Of a stretch of 64,000 nucleotides of DNA, positions 55,627 through 64,000 are shown piece by piece. Made by a program: the position numbers and the translations under genes. Numbering within the stretch: position 1 is the stretch's first letter; each line of letters starts with the position of its first letter. The stretch is from Variovorax davisae (GTDB taxonomy: Bacteria; Pseudomonadota; Gammaproteobacteria; Burkholderiales; Burkholderiaceae_C), in the NCBI RefSeq assembly GCF_030316845.1, contig NZ_JASZYS010000004.1:62001-126000 (forward strand), in the 5' to 3' direction. The notes under the pieces are model-generated. The model was not told the DNA's origin and searched no databases. It worked only from the letters and a program-made list of their open reading frames with translations.

Positions 55627-56795
55627 GGGCGCTGTCCGGCGCGCGCACCATCGACCTCGTCTACTTCAACGCCGGCGGCGGGCATCGCGCGTCGGCGCTG
55701 GCGCTGGAGGCCGCGATCGCCCGCGCCGGGCTGCCGTGGACCGTGCGGCGGGTCAACCTGCGCGAGGTGCTGGACCCGAAGGACAGCTTCCGCAAGCTGA
55801 CTGGCATGGACCCCGAGGACGTCTACAACAAGCGGCTCGCGCGCGGCTGGACGCTCGGCCTGGCGCAGGAACTCAAGCTGCTGCAGGGCATGATCCGCTG
55901 GGGCCACGCGCCGCTGCTGCGGCAGCTGCAGCAGCACTGGCTTTCGACCGAGCCCGACATGGTCGTGTCGCTGATCCCCAACTTCAATCGCGCGCTGTGC
56001 GAGTCGCTGGGCTCGACCTTGCCGGGCGTTCCCTACGTGACCGTCCTGACCGACCTGGCCGACCATCCGCCGCATTTCTGGATCGAGCCGGGGCTGGACC
56101 AGCACCTGGTGTGCGGCTCTGCCAAGGCGGTGCAGCAGGCCCGCGCGGCCGGCCATGCGCAGGCGCGGATCCATGCCAGCTCGGGCATGCTGATGCGCGC
56201 CGCGTTCCACGAGCCGCCATCGGTCGACCGGGCGGCCGAGCGGCGGCGACTGGGGCTCGATGCCGGCCGGCCGACCGGCCTGGTGCTGTTCGGCGGCCAG
56301 GGCGCGAAGGCCATGCTCGGGATCGCGAAGCGGCTGCCCGAGACCCCGCTGATCCTCGCCTGCGGCCACAACGCGGCGCTGGCGCGGGCCCTGCGCGCCC
56401 TGCCGGCGCGCTCGCCGCGGCTGGTGCTGGAGTTCACACCCGACATCGCGCACTACATGCGGCTGGCCGACTTCTTCATCGGCAAGCCGGGCCCGGGCTG
56501 CCTGAGCGAGGCGGTGCAGATGCAATTGCCGGTGATCGTGGTGCGCAACCGCTGGACGCTGCCGCAGGAACGCTACAACGCCCAATGGGTGCGCGAGCAG
56601 GGGGTCGGGCTGGTCTGCAGCAGCTTTGCCAAGGTGGACCAGGCGGTAGAGGCGTTGACCGGCCAGCTGGGCCGCTACCAGGCGGCGACGCGCAAGGTGC
56701 GCAACCGGGCGATGTTCGAACTGCCGGGGATTTTGGAGGGCATCCTGGCGCGGGCCGAGGCGCTGAATGAAGAAAGCCTGCTATCGGTGGGATAG
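55623..56795 (+). CDS. glycosyltransferase, MGDG synthase-like
   Basis: A 390-residue GT28/MurG-like glycosyltransferase. The N-terminal MGDG-synthase motif is DLVYFNAGGGHRASALALEAA near residue 10, and the nucleotide-sugar region LVLFGGQGAKAMLGIAKRL near 220 is followed by FIGKPGPGCLSEAVQMQLPV (acceptor-side loop E-in-SEA). Such enzymes glycosylate diacylglycerol or similar lipids. The gene's stop lies inside a hairpin. Its coupling to the metallophosphatase suggests one glycolipid pathway. Confidence 0.88.
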   Translation: MRALSGARTIDLVYFNAGGGHRASALALEAAIARAGLPWTVRRVNLREVLDPKDSFRKLTGMDPEDVYNKRLARGWTLGLAQELKLLQGMIRWGHAPLLRQLQQHWLSTEPDMVVSLIPNFNRALCESLGSTLPGVPYVTVLTDLADHPPHFWIEPGLDQHLVCGSAKAVQQARAAGHAQARIHASSGMLMRAAFHEPPSVDRAAERRRLGLDAGRPTGLVLFGGQGAKAMLGIAKRLPETPLILACGHNAALARALRALPARSPRLVLEFTPDIAHYMRLADFFIGKPGPGCLSEAVQMQLPVIVVRNRWTLPQERYNAQWVREQGVGLVCSSFAKVDQAVEALTGQLGRYQAATRKVRNRAMFELPGILEGILARAEALNEESLLSVG

Positions 56796-56803
56796 CAGGC
56801 TTT
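56773..56803 (+). terminator. 13-bp perfect hairpin over the glycosyltransferase stop
   Basis: AAAGCCTGCTATC (56773-56785) and GATAGCAGGCTTT (56791-56803) are perfect inverted copies with a five-base loop; the TAG stop is within the right arm. Only three T follow, so it is a weak intrinsic terminator or an mRNA end stabiliser, located before the opposite-strand tRNA. Confidence 0.6.
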
Positions 56804-56810
56804 CCGGGAG

Positions 56811-56887
56811 TGGTGGCTCTTCACGGACTCGAACCGCGGACCTGTGGATTATGATTCCATCGCTCTAACCGACTGAGCTAAAGAGCC
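56811..56887 (-). tRNA. tRNA-Met (CAT)
   Basis: The minus strand folds into a standard cloverleaf: acceptor GGCTCTT with AAGAGCC, D stem GCTC with GAGC, anticodon loop ATCATAA with CAT at 56853-56851, T arm with TTCGAGT, and an encoded CCA end. An A-C mismatch is seen at the top of the anticodon stem. The form resembles elongator tRNA-Met; a lysidine-type tRNA-Ile2 with the same anticodon cannot be excluded. Confidence 0.93.
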
Positions 56888-56993
56888 GAGCCCAGGATTA
56901 TAGCCTTTTCTGCGGCATGTCGGTCCAGCCTTCCAAAGTTTCATGAGCGGCGGTGATTTCGCCGGCCGCAGCGCATCAGGTCAAAATCCGCCG

Positions 56994-57659
56994 ATGCCTT
57001 CGCCCACCGCGATCCCCGACCCCTTCGACGCCCTGAGCGACGACCAGTTGATGCTGGCCTACGCCGGCGGCAACGTCCACGCCTTCGACGCGCTCTACGA
57101 GCGCCATGAGAGCGCGGTGCTGCGCTTCGCGCGCCGTCTGCTGGGCCAGCGGCTGGCGGCCGAGGTGGAGGAGGTGTTCAAGGAGACCTGGTCGCGGATC
57201 GTGTCGGCGCGCGACAGCTTCTCGCCCAAGCAGTCGAGCTGGCGTGTCTGGGCCTTCACGATCGCCTATCGCATGGCGAACGAGCGGCTGCGCGTCAGCG
57301 GCCGCGAGGTGGCGTTCTACGCCCATGACGAGGACGGCGATGGCCTGGACGCGGCGCAGCTCTTCAGCCGCGGCCTGCTGCGCGACGGCGCCGCCGCCGC
57401 CAACGATGCCGCGCAGCCATCGCAGGAAGAGCTGGCCTTCTGGCAGGCGGCCGGGCGGCGCCTGCTCGCCTGCCTCGACGAACTGCCGGACGACCAGCGC
57501 GCCGCCTTCCTGCTGCACCAGGAGGAGGGCTTCACGCCGGAGGCGATGGCCGCCACCCTCGACATCGGGGTCGAGACCGTCCGCGGCCACCAGGGCCGCG
57601 CCCTGAAGAAATTGCGCGGCTGCATGGAGCGCTATCTGTCCGTGGTGCCACACGCATGA
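56994..57659 (+). CDS. ECF-type RNA polymerase sigma factor
   Basis: A 221-residue sigma-70 family factor with region 2 (FDALYERHESAVLRFARRLL, then WRVWAFTIAYRMANERLR) and region 4 (LDELPDDQRAAFLLHQEEGF, then DIGVETVRGHQGRALKKLRG). The linker between (HDEDGDGLDAAQ and an alanine-rich patch) is long and acidic. The ATG at 56994 is preferred to 56943. It overlaps the next gene by ATGA, the usual coupling of sigma and anti-sigma. Confidence 0.86.
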   Translation: MPSPTAIPDPFDALSDDQLMLAYAGGNVHAFDALYERHESAVLRFARRLLGQRLAAEVEEVFKETWSRIVSARDSFSPKQSSWRVWAFTIAYRMANERLRVSGREVAFYAHDEDGDGLDAAQLFSRGLLRDGAAAANDAAQPSQEELAFWQAAGRRLLACLDELPDDQRAAFLLHQEEGFTPEAMAATLDIGVETVRGHQGRALKKLRGCMERYLSVVPHA

Positions 57660-58681
57660 GTGCCGCCAACGACGCGCCCGACGACCTGCGCGACGACCGC
57701 CTGCGCAAGGCGCTGGCCCACGCGCCCGACCACCAAGCGGTGCCCGGCTGGCGGCTGCGCAAGGCGATCCTGCGCGAAGCGCACGATGCCATCGGCGCGA
57801 CCGACCCGGTCACCGATGCGGCCGAACTGGAGCGCGCGGCCCGCCCGTGGTGGCAAGCGGAAAGGGGAGGTCGGCGCGGCAAACGATGGGGCGCGGTCTT
57901 CGTCATCGCCCTGGCGGCGCTCATCGCAGGCGTGCTCTGGCAGCGCCAGCCGCCCGGACCGAGGCTGGATGCCGAAGTCTCGAAGGATGCGCCCCTGCGT
58001 GCGCCACCGAAGCCGCCGGCGCAGGCATCCGCACCGGCGCCCGCGGACGGGTCTGTCGCCTCGCTGTTGCCGTCGCTGGAGCGGATCCCTGAGCCACCTC
58101 CGCCGGCGCCAGCGCCACCTCCGCCACCGCGAACGCCGCCGCCCGCCCGTGTCGCGCCCCCGGTCGCCATGCCGCCACCCCCGCGCAGCCCTGCAACGGT
58201 GACGTCGATCGACGAGCGCGCGCCAGCGCAGGCCGCACCGGGCGCCGCCGCCGCGCTGCCGCCCGGCCCGGCCCGCAAGCCGCCGCCCACGGTCCGCACC
58301 GACGACACCGAGCCCCCGACCTTCGAGGCGCTGGCGAGTTGGAGCCGGATCACGATCAGCCGGCGTGGTGGCGAGAGCCGCAGCCTGTCGCGGCCCGAGG
58401 CGCGCGAACTCAATGCGCTGCTGGGCTCGGCCGCGCTGATGGCCGTCGGACCGCGGCCGCTGGCCGGTACACCCGAGTGGCGGGTCACGTTGGAACGCGG
58501 TCCGGACTCGCTGGCCGTGTTCGAGATCGCCGGCGCCCAGGTGCGCTGGCGCGAAGGCCGGGCACCGCCGGCCACGGGCGTGCCGTCGCCGGACGCGCTG
58601 GCCGCGCTGCGCCAGGCCCTGCAAGAGGCCGTGAAGGCACCGGAAGCGGCCGCCGCGCCGCCGCCGCCGCGCAATCCCTAG
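57656..58681 (+). CDS. proline-rich single-pass membrane protein, probable anti-sigma factor
   Basis: A 341-residue protein with a cytoplasmic N-terminus (about 75 residues, WRLRKAILREAHDAIG helix), one membrane segment GAVFVIALAALIAGVLW near residues 79-95, a long proline-rich periplasmic linker (about 100-215), and a C-terminal globular domain (WRVTLERGPDSLAVFEIAG). No zinc anti-sigma motif is seen. Position and topology point to an anti-sigma regulator for the ECF factor just upstream, but this is inferred from context. Confidence 0.72.
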   Translation: MSAANDAPDDLRDDRLRKALAHAPDHQAVPGWRLRKAILREAHDAIGATDPVTDAAELERAARPWWQAERGGRRGKRWGAVFVIALAALIAGVLWQRQPPGPRLDAEVSKDAPLRAPPKPPAQASAPAPADGSVASLLPSLERIPEPPPPAPAPPPPPRTPPPARVAPPVAMPPPPRSPATVTSIDERAPAQAAPGAAAALPPGPARKPPPTVRTDDTEPPTFEALASWSRITISRRGGESRSLSRPEARELNALLGSAALMAVGPRPLAGTPEWRVTLERGPDSLAVFEIAGAQVRWREGRAPPATGVPSPDALAALRQALQEAVKAPEAAAAPPPPRNP

Positions 58682-58684
58682 CGG

Positions 58685-59464
58685 CTATTGGTGCTTGAAG
58701 TCGGGCGTGCGCTTGGTCAGGAAGGCGTCCATGCCTTCCTTCTGGTCGGCGGTCGCGAACAGCGCATGGAACAGCCGGCGCTCGAACATCACGCCGTCGG
58801 ACAGCCCGCCCTCGAAGGCCCGGTTGACCGACTCCTTGGCCGCCATCACTGCGATCTGCGAGAAGCTCGCGATCGTCAGGGCCGCGCCGAGGGCCTCTTC
58901 GGCCAGCTTCTCGTACGGCACGATGCGGCTCACCAGGCCGGCCCGCTCGGCTTCGGTGGCGTCCATCATGCGGGCCGTCAGCGCCATGTCCATGGCCTTC
59001 GACTTGCCGACCGCGCGCGGCAGCCGCTGGGTGCCGCCGGCGCCGGGAATGACGCCGATCTTGATCTCGGGCTGGCCGAACTTCGCCGTGTCGGCCGCGA
59101 TGATGAAGTCGCACATCATCGCCAGCTCGCAGCCGCCGCCGAGCGCGAAGCCGCTCACCGCGGCGATCACCGGCTTGCGGATCTGGCGGATGGTCTCCCA
59201 GTTGCGCGTGATGTATTCGCCCTTGTAGACATCCTGGAAGCTGTACTTGGCCATGGCCGCGATGTCGGCGCCGGCCGCGAAGGCGCGCTCGCTGCCGGTC
59301 AGGATGATGCAGCCGATCGCCGGGTCGGCGTCGAAGGCCTTCAGCGCCTGGCCCAGTTCGGTCATCAGGGCGTCGTTGAGGGCGTTCAGCGCCTTCGGGC
59401 GGTTCAGCGTGACGATGCCGACCTTCTCGGCCTCGATGCGCACTTCGATGTTCTCGTAGCTCAT
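58685..59464 (-). CDS. enoyl-CoA hydratase
   Basis: A 259-residue crotonase family enzyme adding water to trans-2-enoyl-CoA in beta-oxidation. [14 protein letters not shown] carries the oxyanion loop, [20 protein letters not shown] the first catalytic glutamate and the acyl-CoA site, and [20 protein letters not shown] the second glutamate. It looks like a normal active hydratase. It stands between the anti-sigma-like gene (convergent) and the M61 peptidase gene on the same strand. Confidence 0.93.
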   Translation of the reverse strand: MSYENIEVRIEAEKVGIVTLNRPKALNALNDALMTELGQALKAFDADPAIGCIILTGSERAFAAGADIAAMAKYSFQDVYKGEYITRNWETIRQIRKPVIAAVSGFALGGGCELAMMCDFIIAADTAKFGQPEIKIGVIPGAGGTQRLPRAVGKSKAMDMALTARMMDATEAERAGLVSRIVPYEKLAEEALGAALTIASFSQIAVMAAKESVNRAFEGGLSDGVMFERRLFHALFATADQKEGMDAFLTKRTPDFKHQ

Positions 59465-59505
59465 GGGTGTCTCCTTGAAACGAACAATCTGGGGCGGCCC
59501 GGCGG

Positions 59506-61299
59506 CTACTGCGGATGCAGCCAGGCGGCCATCCGGGCCGGGTCCTGCGCGAACAGGCGCCAGGTCGTGACGCCGCCGGGCAGCGTGAGCGGCAGGCGCA
59601 GCAGGCGGCGATCGCGGGCCACCAGGGCCGTCGCCTTGCGCAGCGGCCCGAGGTAGAGCGCGAGGTCGTCGAGCCGCGTCAGGCGCCAGCCCTGTGCCGG
59701 CCGGCCCTTGGCCGCCGGCAGCTCGATGCCGATCCATTCGTCGTTGGCCGAGAAGCCGGCCTGTTCGGCGGCGCCGCCGCGCAGCACCACCTTGACCTGG
59801 ATGCTGCCGCCGGTTTCGGTCACGCGCAGGCCGAGCTCCTGCGCCCGCTGCGCCGGGTCGTCGAGCGCGGCCACGCCGTGGTCGCGCAGCAGCTCCGCCA
59901 GGGGCAGCTCGTCGGTCGAGTGGACCCAGCGCGCGAGTTCGGCCGCGTACGACCGGCCGCCGACCGTCTCCAGCGCGGCAGCGACGTCGGACTCGGCGAT
60001 CGGACCGCCGTCGGTCTGCTTCCACAGCAGCCGCATCACGTCGTCGAGCGTGCCCTTGCCTTCGGCGCGCAACGTGAGGTCGAAGCACATGGCGACCAGT
60101 GCGCCCTTGGTGTAGTAGCTCACCGTGGCGTTGGGGGTCTGCTCGTCCTGGCGGTAGTACTTGATCCAGGCGTCGAAGCTGGCCTGGGCCACCGACTGCA
60201 CCCGCCGGCCCGGCGTCTGCAGGACCTGGTTGACGGTCTTGTTGACGAGGCGCAGGTAGGTGGCATCGTCGATGCGCCCGGCGCGGCGCAGCAGCAGGTC
60301 GTCGTAGTAGCTGGTGAAACCCTCGAACAGCCACAGCAGCTCGGTGTAGTTCTCGCGGCCGTAGTCGTAGCGCGCGAACTCGACCGGCCGCAGGCGCTTC
60401 ACGTTCCAGGTGTGGAAGTACTCGTGGCTGACCAGGCCGAGCAAGGTGGTGTAGCCCTCGGGCTGCTTGCGGGCGCTCAGCTGCGGCAGGTCGCGCCGGG
60501 TGCAGATCAGCACGGTCGAATGGCGGTGCTCGAGACCGCCGTAGCCGTCGTCGACGGCGTTGAGCATGAACACGTAGCGGTCGTGCGGCGGCTTCGGGCC
60601 GCCGCGCTTGCCGACCTTGTCGCCATGCCAGAAGCGCATCTGCGTCTCGCAGATCGCCTGGGTGTCGGCGATCAGCCGCTCGCCGTCGAAGGAGGCCGGG
60701 GCGCCGGCGACCACGAAGCGGTGCGGCACGCCGCAGGCCTCGAATTCGGCGCTCCAGAACGGGCCCATCTCGACCGGGCTGTCGGCCAGTTCGTCGAAGT
60801 TCGCGGCCAGGTAGCTGCCGAAGCCGTTGCGGTCGACGCGCGTCGGCTGCAAGGCCGTGGCGCAGGACCAGCGCGCGCCGTCGGCGGCCGCGGGCGGCGC
60901 CACCACCTCGAGCGCGTGCGGCGCGTCGACCTGGCCTTCGACCTGCAGGCAGACGCTGGTGGCGTTGAAGAAGCCGCGGTCGGCGTCCAGCCAGGCGGTG
61001 CGCACCGAGTTGTCGTAGGCGCAGACTTCATAGCGCAGCACCAGCGGCTTGTCCGGCGCGCAGTCGACTTCCCAGCCGGCCTTGTCGAGCTGGCGCACGA
61101 CCAGCTTGCGCCGTCCCTGCTGGGCGCGCAGCTGCTGCAGGTTCTTGGAGAACTCGCGCAGCAGGTAGCTGCCGGGAATCCAGGCGGCCAGCGCCAGCCG
61201 CTGCAGCGCCGCCGGCTCGGCGACGGTGAGCGTGACGGCGAACAGATGCGCCTTGCGGTCCGCGCACTCGACGCGGCAGTGGACGGCCGGCGTGGCCAT
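59506..61299 (-). CDS. M61 family metallopeptidase with PDZ domain
   Basis: A 597-residue aminopeptidase-like protease. The zinc motif is [15 protein letters not shown] (H-E-x2-H) near residue 285, with the third ligand glutamate in [15 protein letters not shown] near 315. A PDZ domain lies around residues 480-560 ([20 protein letters not shown]). No signal peptide is evident, so it may be cytoplasmic. The ATG overlaps the dsbC stop by one base (TGATG). Confidence 0.92.
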   Translation of the reverse strand: MATPAVHCRVECADRKAHLFAVTLTVAEPAALQRLALAAWIPGSYLLREFSKNLQQLRAQQGRRKLVVRQLDKAGWEVDCAPDKPLVLRYEVCAYDNSVRTAWLDADRGFFNATSVCLQVEGQVDAPHALEVVAPPAAADGARWSCATALQPTRVDRNGFGSYLAANFDELADSPVEMGPFWSAEFEACGVPHRFVVAGAPASFDGERLIADTQAICETQMRFWHGDKVGKRGGPKPPHDRYVFMLNAVDDGYGGLEHRHSTVLICTRRDLPQLSARKQPEGYTTLLGLVSHEYFHTWNVKRLRPVEFARYDYGRENYTELLWLFEGFTSYYDDLLLRRAGRIDDATYLRLVNKTVNQVLQTPGRRVQSVAQASFDAWIKYYRQDEQTPNATVSYYTKGALVAMCFDLTLRAEGKGTLDDVMRLLWKQTDGGPIAESDVAAALETVGGRSYAAELARWVHSTDELPLAELLRDHGVAALDDPAQRAQELGLRVTETGGSIQVKVVLRGGAAEQAGFSANDEWIGIELPAAKGRPAQGWRLTRLDDLALYLGPLRKATALVARDRRLLRLPLTLPGGVTTWRLFAQDPARMAAWLHPQ

Positions 61300-62021
61300 C
61301 AATTGAGCGCGGCGAGTTGCTTCTCGACCTGCGCGGCCGGGATCGCGCCCGGGGCGCGCGTGCCGTCGCTGAAGATCAAGGTCGGCGTGCCGGTGATGTT
61401 GTACTTCTGGCCGAACTCGCGGTTGCGCGTGAGGGCCGTGGTGTCGCATTCGGCGGCCGCCGGCGCGACGCCGCGCTGCATCCAGTCGTCCCACGACTTG
61501 GCCTTGTCCTTGGCGCACCAGATGTTGCGCGACTTGACCACCGAGTCGGGTCCCAGTACCGGGTAGAGGAAGAGCTGGATCGTGACGTTGTCGACCTTGG
61601 TCAGGTCGCGCTCGAACTGCTTGCAGTAGCCGCAGTTCGGATCGGCGAACACCGCCAGCCGGCGCTTGCCGTTGCCGCGCACGATCTTGATGGCGTCCTT
61701 GCCGGGCAGCTTGTCGAAAGCCACCTGGCTGAGCTTCTCGACCCGCTCCTCGGTGAGGTTCCTGCGCTCCTTGACGTCGATCAGGTTGCCCTGCAGGAGG
61801 TAGTTGCCCTGTTCGTCGGTGTAGAAGATCTCGAAGCCGTTGACCCGCACTTCGTAGAGGCCGGGGATCGGCGCCTTCGTGACCTCGTCGATCTTGGCGA
61901 ACTGCGGGATCCGTGCGGCGAGGTTCTTGCGGATCTCGGCCTCGCCGGCGGCCGCGCTCAGCGCCGTCGTGAACATCAGGGCCGCCAGGGCGGCGAACAG
62001 GGGGCGGACAGGGTGCTTCAT
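61299..62021 (-). CDS. dsbC: DsbC family thiol:disulfide isomerase
   Basis: A 240-residue periplasmic protein with a signal peptide (residues 1-25), an N-terminal dimerisation domain (PIPGLYEVRVNGFEIFYTDE) and a thioredoxin domain whose active site is DPNCGYCKQFERDL (CGYC) near residue 130; the cis-Pro is in ITGTPTLIFSDG. It reshuffles wrong disulfides, kept reduced by DsbD. Located 16 bases after the UbiH-like gene and coupled with the M61 gene. Confidence 0.93.
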   Translation of the reverse strand: MKHPVRPLFAALAALMFTTALSAAAGEAEIRKNLAARIPQFAKIDEVTKAPIPGLYEVRVNGFEIFYTDEQGNYLLQGNLIDVKERRNLTEERVEKLSQVAFDKLPGKDAIKIVRGNGKRRLAVFADPNCGYCKQFERDLTKVDNVTIQLFLYPVLGPDSVVKSRNIWCAKDKAKSWDDWMQRGVAPAAAECDTTALTRNREFGQKYNITGTPTLIFSDGTRAPGAIPAAQVEKQLAALN

Positions 62022-62037
62022 GGTGATGTTCCGGGAA

Positions 62038-63153
62038 TCACTGCAGGCCCATGGCCTGGCGCGCGATCCAGTTCTTGACGAGCCGTGTGCGGTCGAAACC
62101 GCGCATGCCCCAGTTGCGCAGCGCCGGCAGGGGGTCGGCGCTGTGGGCGAAGAGTTGCTGCAGGCCGTCGGTGGCGAGGCTCATCGACAGCACGTCGGTG
62201 CGGCGTGCGCGCTCGTAGCGGCGCAGCAGCCGGGCGTCGCCCACGCTGCGCCAGTAGTCGCGGGTGCGGATCACCTCGGCCAGCGCGGCGGCATCGCCCA
62301 GGCCCAGGTTCAGGCCCTGGCCGGCCAGCGGATGCACCGTGTGGGCGGCATCGCCGGCCAGCGCCCAGGCGCCGCCGTCGCCGAAGGCGCCGGTCCAGCG
62401 GTCGGCGATGGCGCGCTGCAGCGGCCAGGCGCTGCGCTCGCTCGTGAGCCGGAAAGCGCCGAGCGCGTCGTGGCTGGCCTCGCGCAGGGCGGCGGTGAAG
62501 GCATCGGCCGGCTGCGCCAGCAAGGTCGGGGCATGGAACTGGTCGACCGACCAGACCAACGCCAGCGAGCGGTCGGTGTCGCCGAGCGGCAGCAGGGCCA
62601 GCACCTCGCCCTTGTCGTTGAACCACTGGCGCGCGATGCCGTCGTGCGCCTGCTCGGCTTCGAGCCGGGCGGCGATCGCATGCTGGGGATAGCGCGTGAC
62701 CTCGTAGCCGACGCCGAGCGCTTCGCGGGTGGCGCTGATGCGGCCCTCGCAGACCACGGTCAGGGGCGCGCTCACCGGCGCGGCGACCACCTCGACGCGG
62801 GGCTGGAAGCGCACGGCGTCGCTCAGCTGCTGTTCGAGCGCCGGAACGTCGACGATCCAGGCCAGCGCATCGACCTTCTGGCGCGCGGCGGAGAATTGCA
62901 CCCGCCCGCCTTCGTCGCCATGCACCTGCATCTCGCGCACCGGGGTGGCATGGACCGCGGCGGGCCAGGCGCGCAGCGATTCGAGCAGGGCCTTCGAGGC
63001 GCTGTTGAGCGCATAGGCGCGGACATCCTGGCCGGCCGGCGGCGCGGCGGGCACGACCAGCGCCACGCGCACACGTTCGCGGGCCAGCAGCAGCGCCAGC
63101 GTCCGGCCGACGATGCCGGCGCCGCGAATGCAAACTTCGGGGGGAAGAGCCAT
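62038..63153 (-). CDS. UbiH/UbiF family FAD-dependent monooxygenase
   Basis: A 371-residue flavin hydroxylase of the ubiquinone-pathway type. The FAD motif IRGAGIVGRTLALLLARERV is at residues 9-28, and the second FAD motif WALAGDAAHTVHPLAGQGLN-type (GDAAHTVHPLAGQGLNLG) near 265. Members hydroxylate the benzoquinol ring in ubiquinone synthesis (UbiH, UbiF, UbiM); the exact position cannot be told here. The ATG at 63153 is chosen; longer in-frame sequence lacks a start with a ribosome site. Confidence 0.88.
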   Translation of the reverse strand: MALPPEVCIRGAGIVGRTLALLLARERVRVALVVPAAPPAGQDVRAYALNSASKALLESLRAWPAAVHATPVREMQVHGDEGGRVQFSAARQKVDALAWIVDVPALEQQLSDAVRFQPRVEVVAAPVSAPLTVVCEGRISATREALGVGYEVTRYPQHAIAARLEAEQAHDGIARQWFNDKGEVLALLPLGDTDRSLALVWSVDQFHAPTLLAQPADAFTAALREASHDALGAFRLTSERSAWPLQRAIADRWTGAFGDGGAWALAGDAAHTVHPLAGQGLNLGLGDAAALAEVIRTRDYWRSVGDARLLRRYERARRTDVLSMSLATDGLQQLFAHSADPLPALRNWGMRGFDRTRLVKNWIARQAMGLQ

Positions 63154-63226
63154 CGCCAGATTGTAGGAGGAGCCTCGCCGGAGGCGGTGTGCAGGACAAT
63201 CGCGCTTCTTGAAAAGGATTCGACCC

Positions 63227-64000
63227 GTGAATGCTGCCGATTTCGATCTCCAGGCCACCATCGCCCGTCTGTTCGTCTACCCGGTCAAGTCCTGCGCCGG
63301 CGTCGCGCTGGACGAAGCCCTGCTGATCGAGACCGGGCTGGAATTCGACCGCGCCTGGATGGTGGTGGACGCCCAGGGCGAATTCGTCAGCCAGCGCGAA
63401 CTGCCGCGCATGGCGCTGGTCCGGCCGCAGCTGAAGCACTCCGAGATGGTGCTGCGCGCGCCCGGCATGCTGGCGCTGCACATCGCCTTCGACCGGGTCG
63501 AGCAGCCGGTCCGCGCCAAGGTCTGGAAGGACGAGGTCGCGGCCTACGACATGGGCGACATCGCGGCCCAGTGGTTCAGCGACTTTCTGTCGGAGCCCGG
63601 GCGGCCGCAGAAGCTGCGCATGGTGCGCTTCGACCCCGAGCAGCGGCGCCTGTCGAGCCTGAAATGGACCGAAGGCGTCGAGGCCCTGAACCAGTTCGCC
63701 GACGGCTTCCCGCTGCTGGTCGCAAGCGAGGGCTCACTGGCGGAGTTGAACGCGAAGCTGGCGGCGGCCGGCCATCCGGCGGTCGGCATCGAGCGGTTCC
63801 GGCCCAACATCGTGCTGGCCGGCGTCGAGGCGCACGACGAGGACCGCGTCGAGACCCTGCACATCGCGACCGCCGAGGGCGAGGTGCTGATGCGGCCGGT
63901 CAAGCCCTGCGCGCGCTGCCCGATCCCCGACATCGACCCGCTGACCGCCGTCAGCAGCCCCGAGGTGGGCGACATGCTGCGCACCTACCGTTCGGACCCA
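63227..64000 (+). CDS. MOSC domain protein, YcbX-like (3' end outside window)
   Basis: The first 258 codons of a MOSC protein. The N-terminal beta-barrel domain starts TIARLFVYPVKSCAGVALDE, typical of YcbX/mARC-type molybdenum sulfurtransferase-like proteins, and the MOSC core contains GIERFRPNIVLAGVEAHDED and the cysteine motif KPCARCPIPDIDP. These bind molybdenum cofactor and reduce N-hydroxylated compounds in known members. GTG at 63227 is the start, with AAGGA about nine bases upstream. The sequence runs off the right edge in frame. Confidence 0.9.
   Translation, partial: MNAADFDLQATIARLFVYPVKSCAGVALDEALLIETGLEFDRAWMVVDAQGEFVSQRELPRMALVRPQLKHSEMVLRAPGMLALHIAFDRVEQPVRAKVWKDEVAAYDMGDIAAQWFSDFLSEPGRPQKLRMVRFDPEQRRLSSLKWTEGVEALNQFADGFPLLVASEGSLAELNAKLAAAGHPAVGIERFRPNIVLAGVEAHDEDRVETLHIATAEGEVLMRPVKPCARCPIPDIDPLTAVSSPEVGDMLRTYRSDP

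Noticed and set aside
52515..56795. A 1426-codon plus-strand open frame ending in the glycosyltransferase
   Set aside because: Only the last 390 codons are coding; the earlier part is antisense to the hydroxylase fusion and out of frame with the metallophosphatase. The glycosyltransferase ATG at 55623 overlaps the upstream stop as expected.
56811..56887. Integrated element using the tRNA-Met 3' end
   Set aside because: There is no integrase gene and no duplicated tRNA 3' fragment nearby.
58021..58300. Proline-codon-rich stretch as a tandem repeat
   Set aside because: It is an in-frame low-complexity periplasmic linker of the anti-sigma-like protein and has no regular repeat unit.

Overview
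The window looks like chromosomal DNA of a GC-rich betaproteobacterium, most likely Comamonadaceae and possibly Variovorax or a relative. The signs are very GC-rich codon use, one Bug-type substrate-binding protein, an SAH riboswitch in front of ahcY, betaproteobacterial housekeeping pairings (rplM-rpsI-erpA, ybeZ-ybeY, tlyA-metF) and TAGAAT/TATAAT-like -10 boxes close to starts. Both ends cut genes: an HMG-CoA lyase at the left and a MOSC protein at the right. I see no insertion sequence, prophage, CRISPR array or rRNA. Most genes are packed in tight runs with ATGA, GTGA or TGATG stop/start overlaps.

Region by region. 1-3.8 kb: end of an HMG-CoA lyase, a YbaK deacylase, a DUF1289 protein, an isomerase, an MFS transporter with a large periplasmic insert, and a 50-residue membrane peptide. 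3.8-12.1 kb: a complete malonate catabolism operon on the minus strand, reading mdcR-madL-madM-mdcA-mdcC-mdcD-mdcE-mdcG-mdcB-mdcH (regulator, uptake, decarboxylase subunits, prosthetic-group synthesis and charging). 12.2-20.2 kb: a double-length UvrA with four ATPase domains, a histone-deacetylase-like amidohydrolase and a Bug protein. 20.2-25.3 kb: GNAT, SlyX, DUF4399, HAD phosphatase, RF3 and a secreted hypothetical. 25.4-30.2 kb: methyl-cycle genes (SAH riboswitch, ahcY, tlyA, metF), then rlpA and rlmJ.

30.3-32.3 kb: a lipoprotein and a protease-fold protein that has lost two of its catalytic residues. 32.3-37.8 kb: rplM-rpsI, erpA, a DHA2 exporter, anmK and an M23 peptidase. 37.9-43.9 kb: tyrS, an OmpA lipoprotein with a FecR protein, a cation diffusion facilitator, dtd, ybeY-ybeZ and ruvA. 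43.9-49.8 kb: a six-gene minus-strand operon resembling E. coli ynbABCD with an extra acyltransferase and a small membrane protein, probably making an unusual phospholipid. 49.8-56.9 kb: ruvB, a GMC-like oxidoreductase with a small partner, a fused fatty-acid-hydroxylase/lysoplasmalogenase-like membrane protein, a metallophosphatase with a lipid glycosyltransferase, and tRNA-Met. 57-64 kb: an ECF sigma factor with a proline-rich membrane partner, enoyl-CoA hydratase, an M61 peptidase, DsbC, a UbiH-family monooxygenase and the MOSC protein.

The most interesting parts are the lipid-related genes between 43.9 and 56.8 kb, the tandem UvrA, the protease-like protein with a missing triad, and the SAH riboswitch with a visible competing hairpin. 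All functional names come from reading motifs by eye; no database search was run.
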